Below, piece by piece: positions 49,201-52,765 of a stretch of DNA of 52,765 nt. Numbering within the stretch: the first letter of the stretch is position 1; each line of letters opens with the position of its first letter. Origin of the DNA: Ichthyophonus hoferi. Its lineage: Eukaryota; Opisthokonta; Ichthyosporea; Ichthyophonida; Ichthyophonidae. A program made the position numbers and the translations under genes. The DNA lies in NCBI GenBank assembly GCA_002751075.1, contig NAOQ01000109.1:29384-82148 (forward strand), read 5' to 3'. The notes under the pieces are model-generated. The model was not told the origin of the DNA. It worked only from the letters and a program-made list of their open reading frames with translations, and did no database searches.

Positions 49201-50855
49201 GTACGCATATACCTAATATGGCAATGAAATATTCCAACCCATCAATTCAGATCTTCATATATAAAGTGTGTGTATGCTAAGGGCTATTCTAGGTAATTCT
49301 TATTGCTATCGCCAAATAGGTCGAATGAATAGCTCCAATTTGACACGCCATTACACCACCGTTCAATTGTGTCCTTCCTCGTATAGGGACTTCAGTTTAT
49401 TAGGATGTTATTTTCTTTTTTCTGTTTTAAAACCTTTACCAAATTGTCATCGCTGTATTTGTTAATATACAACACAGCCCATTAGCATCTATACAACATC
49501 CCAATATTTATTCGGTCTTTTCATCTACAGAGATTATGGTTTAACCCTTAGAGATGTCCAAACATGGGTCCGACTGTGGGGTAACCTGCCAGGTTTCTCC
49601 GGTTTTTTTATTGATGAAGTGTCTACTGCCGAACAAGCCTTTCTCTATACATGGGGAATCAATCATGTAGCATGGTATCAACGTGTAAGTTGCCAGCAGT
49701 TTTTTTGCTTCTAATCGACATTTTATCCGTTCTATTTATTATAACATTATATAGCGCCTTATGCATATATATATATATATATTCCCTAGTAGCCAGTCCC
49801 ATAGGATTCACTTTCTATAGCCTCTCCAAACTATTCTTTCTTACTTAGCACTATTCATTTGTTTTATTTCTATCTTCTCATTTAATTTGATTGATTTCAT
49901 CCACAGTTGATCAACAACATCAAACAAATCAATCCCAAGCTCGATATTGTACTCAACAGTGGCGGTGTATGCCCCATAGAGTTGATGGTAGCCAGTCAGG
50001 CCATGCCTTTGCCTGCTAGCACTGTGGTAATCTATGAAGGAAATCATACACACTGGAGTGGTAAGTCCATCGTTATTTCATCATTTTTTCCTTTCTTTGT
50101 CTTGCCGTTTTGCCACTATACATACGCTCTTTCTAATGCTTACTAATACACGCACATTTGGACGGATCATGTAAACATATAATCTAATAATCATATGAAT
50201 CTCATTGTATAAGATAAACATGATTTATTTACCTAATGATCCTGCAGAACACTGCCGAGCTTTTGAGGCAGGTCCTTACTGCGGATTGCCCGCGGATAAC
50301 ATCGTCACTACATTTCGGGAGCGTATTGAATATAATGAACTCCAAGGATCGGCTCTGTTGTACGGGTAAGAAGCCTTTTCTATTTACTGATGCATTTGTA
50401 TCTCTGCTTTATTTCCCGCTAGAGGAAACAGTACAACATAAATTCATACACATTAATATAGACTCGGCTCTGGTTCAAATAAATACCCACAATTACTACA
50501 CACCAATGGAAATATTCTCTTACTGGACAATAAAGCAAACGTTCTTAGATAAATATCTAGACATGAAAGGGGTATTACTGTCGCTCTTTACAAATGTTTT
50601 AGATTCAGGTCAACAGCATATCTTGGACAATAGTTTGGTAACAAGCATTAGCCAATTGGCAACAACAACCTTCTTTTCTAACAAGTCTATCACCCATGCA
50701 GGACCACTCGAGAGGCGGCTATTTCTGCGCTAGAGGTAGCACGGCAACATAACCTAGCTTACTTCTACGCCAGCTTGATCAACATGCCAAAAAATGTATG
50801 GGGCGCTGTGCCTGAATATTTCAATGATATATTAGAAATCCTTAACAGCTACTAG
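46243..50855 (+). CDS. Gene C: secreted PAN-PAN-TSP1-spherulin-4 protein (566 aa)
   Basis: Ten exons: 46243-46309, 46636-46792, 47049-47342, 47728-47983, 48426-48662, 48999-49108, 49531-49684, 49907-50060, 50248-50365, 50702-50855; the total is 1701 nt including TAG. Residues 1-22 form a signal peptide. PAN-like module 1 has Cys 52, 56, 62, 74; module 2 has Cys 150, 154, 160, 172, with identical spacing. The TSP1 repeat has Trp233, Trp236, Cys239, Cys243 and Arg248-x-Arg250-x-Cys252; WTEW fits the C-mannosylation motif. The spherulin-4 domain runs from about 281 to 566 (SPSILIPLYVNPSY), with Asp402-Glu403 in GFFIDEV and Glu469 in VVIYEG as probable acidic site residues, by analogy with fungal Sph3 (GH135). 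Every splice junction keeps frame. It is flanked by ari on both sides, convergent downstream. Confidence 0.9.
48905..48927 (+). other. Degenerate counterpart of the intron 5 microexon
   Basis: The donor-like GTGAGTACC at 48928 is kept, but the acceptor that reads CCTAG in A and B is CCTGG here. If the microexon is real, gene C has lost it. Confidence 0.3.
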
Positions 50856-51660
50856 GCTGAAACCAAAAAGGGTCTCCGGTGGAGAAAAGGCATTGATTGA
50901 TGGCTTGAAAGGACTTTACAACGTGTTACTGTGGACCGAATTCAAGTCTACTACATCACAAAGAAATCACAGCCGCCGAGTCAAAACACCGGTACCGTAT
51001 GTATTTATAAAATAGCCGAACTCATTTACGAAAGTCGCCAAAGCTTATTTTCCGATTGATGGGTCTCAGCAAGGTAGTTCTCTTTGGACAATAGAATCAT
51101 CTCTGCCATTAGGTAAAATCTTCTGTAATATAGAGTACTTAAACCATATAAATTATAAACTGTCTCATAATACAGCAGGTAATAGAAAGGTAACTTTTTA
51201 TGAAATTAACTTAGTAAATAGTTGTCGTTTCTTGACCACCCGCCCAAAGGAGGTAAGGTGGGTTCATATAAGCGTTACGCACCTGATGCTATTTGCTGAG
51301 ATAATTTTATAAAAGTTATCAGGCACGTAACGTTTACATGATCTCACTCTACCTCCTTTGAGCGGATGGCTAGAAAAAGGAAAACACAGACAGTTTATAC
51401 GAATGATAAACAACCCTTTATCTAGATGTATAGGTTAATATCTAAATAATAAAAAATAAGAAAACAAAAAACAAAACTGGGTTTTGTTCGACTGCATATG
51501 GTAGTTAGTACATTGATACTTATAAAAGTAAACATCTAAGATGTAAACAAATAAACATAAGTGTTGGTTTGATAGGTTTGACACCAACCAACTCGTTCTA
51601 AAACCATTTCACACGTCTAAATGTTCCTTTAAAGCAGAAGCGTGTGATAAGAGGCGGGAG

Positions 51661-52074
51661 GGAGCTTGTTTAACCGTATATATAAATATATAATTACATC
51701 TTACTATAAAACTGTATAACCGAATAATCACAACTATAACCATATCAGAGTAAAGGTTACAGGATATATGCTAAGAAGACAGAGGGAACAGATTGGATTT
51801 TTTTCTTCACGACGTCTTCCAAATGGAAAGAGTATTTCAATACTATCTATCACACACACACCTACACCTATATATTGCCCTTTGTATTCATTACCCCTAG
51901 GCTAGCCAAAGACAATCCTTCTCTCCCCTGGGCCACCTGAACCCTATTACTCCCTCCCCCTTACTATCTCTATGACCAAACAATGCACTGGCATCCTATG
52001 GATGGGGCTAGACAACCATGTAATTTGTGATTGGTGACTATTATTTTAATCACTCCTAAATGCACAGTACAAAG
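51661..52074 (+). repeat. Duplicated spacer between gene C and ari
   Basis: Inverse copy of 11.78-12.13 kb, including ATAGTTGTGATTATTCGG-like, GACGTCTTCCAAAT and CAATGCACTGGCATCCTATGG segments. No gene seen. Confidence 0.6.
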
Positions 52075-52765
52075 CTACTGCCAGTCCTCTGTAGGCAGAT
52101 GGAATTCCCACATGCCCTCCTCATATCCTCTATTGACATGAGTGAGAAGGGCTTGCCGTCTGGTCTCACAATATTGGCTTTTATCAAGTACCTATACCAC
52201 ACATAATGGGATTAGATTAGGAATGGGTCCCCTGCCAGTACACTACATCTTAACTGCCATAAACCCCAAGCACTCTATACTTCACACTTACCCTCTCATA
52301 TCATACTAAGACATGCTAGGACCCCACACTCAATAGATATCATATTAATGCCCGCCTCCCTGTATGCTATATACTCTCTATATGCATAGTCTCTTGTCCA
52401 CTCTATATACCATCCACCTCCTTTACCTTCTGTTTGATCGAGGCTATTTCCGAGTCTTCATTCAGTTCCTGCTCTAAATATCCTGATAACGTCTCAGTGG
52501 CCATTTCCAGATCCTTCAATGATAGTAGAGATTGTGAATGAGATAGGAGTCCAAAAGAATAGAATATAAACAAAGAACCTCCCTCTCCCCTTCCCTAATG
52601 ACTCGGCTCACGTCTTACCTTCTGATTGTCCTCAAAGATCACGGATTGGTTACTCTTGACCAGGTAGAAGGCAAACACATAGGTATACTTCAGGGTACTG
52701 CGACAATGAGATAGGGTGTCCACTGCCTTGCGGAGAAATTGCACTTCAATCCAGGACATGCCATG
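52075..52765 (-). CDS. ari-1: Ariadne (ARI1-type) RBR E3 ubiquitin ligase, C-terminal part
   Basis: The window edge cuts the gene. Exon 52765-52619 reads [20 protein letters not shown], then [20 protein letters not shown], then SVIFEDNQK. After an intron, the exon from 52513 reads [20 protein letters not shown] and IASIKQK, continuing KEVD to a donor near 52409. The last exon encodes [33 protein letters not shown] and TAG at 52077-52075. This is the Ariadne domain of ARIH1-type RING-between-RING ligases, which transfer ubiquitin with help from cullin-RING partners. Oddity: the final acceptor, TAG in the two fragment copies, reads TTG here. The next AG (GATAAAAG) would shift frame. So this copy may use an altered tail or be decaying. 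Convergent with gene C. Confidence 0.75.

Larger units (their letters stand above)
45320..51660 (+). repeat. Segmental duplication module C (inverted relative to A and B)
   Basis: Aligns inversely with modules A and B through the upstream flank (GCTATTGGGTTGTTG; CACGCGCGGATATAGCCGGG), promoter, all exons and introns, and 3' flank. The 3' flank includes a short inverted repeat around 51.24-51.37 kb (CACCTGATGCTATTTGCTG and a facing CAGGCACGTAACGTT). Beyond 51.66 kb the sequence passes into the spacer and the ari 3' end. Confidence 0.8.

Noticed and set aside
49531-50855. Exons 7, 8 and 10 are all 154 nt long
   Set aside because: Their peptides are unrelated, so exon duplication is not supported; treated as coincidence.
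1-52765. CRISPR arrays, bacterial operons, tRNA or rRNA genes
   Set aside because: No regular spacer arrays, ribosome-binding sites or recognisable structural RNA genes were seen; spliceosomal introns show that the DNA is eukaryotic.

Overview
This is AT-rich nuclear DNA from a eukaryote with many introns (about 190-440 bp each), GT..AG splice sites and a dense load of decayed Ty1/copia retrotransposons. The main genes encode secreted proteins of the spherulin-4 family, known from fungi and slime moulds. Their animal-like accessory domains (PAN/apple, thrombospondin type 1) and an animal-like Ariadne E3 ligase suggest an early-diverging fungus or another opisthokont or amoebozoan relative with a large genome. 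I cannot fix the lineage from the sequence.

The core of the window is three paralogous genes, each with ten exons and an open reading frame when spliced: A (9380 to 4720, minus), B (18109 to 13486, minus) and C (46243 to 50855, plus). I assembled them exon by exon. All nine intron positions and phases agree, and the products are 565, 567 and 566 residues. The predicted protein has a signal peptide, two PAN/apple-like four-cysteine modules, one thrombospondin type 1 repeat and a C-terminal spherulin-4 (GH135-like) domain that keeps the Asp-Glu pair and a downstream Glu. A reasonable inference is a secreted or wall-associated glycoside hydrolase that acts on amino-sugar polymers and carries adhesion modules. 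All three promoters share a CCAAT box and a TATA box at similar spacing.

The genes lie in a segmental duplication. A and B are direct repeats on the left; C is inverted on the right, about 26 kb away across a retroelement-rich interval. The duplicated unit carries the 3' end of an ARI1-type (Ariadne) RBR ubiquitin ligase gene: degraded pieces at about 10.3-10.85 kb and 44.77-45.32 kb, and a longer copy that runs off the right edge at 52.08-52.77 kb. The pieces begin inside the same ari intron, which marks a duplication breakpoint.

Layout: 1-3.17 kb copia remains and an LTR; 3.17-3.47 kb fragment of an unrecognised gene with an RVRF motif; 3.46-10.3 kb module A; 10.3-12.4 kb ari fragment, assembly gap and LTR relic; 12.4-18.7 kb module B; 18.7-27.4 kb mostly featureless, with a decayed coding tract and a copia tail; 27.4-29.8 kb OTU-like and pogo-like DNA transposon remnants; 30-42.6 kb copia pile with a second gap; 42.6-45.3 kb tandem repeats and ari fragment; 45.3-51.7 kb module C; 52.08 kb to the end, ari.
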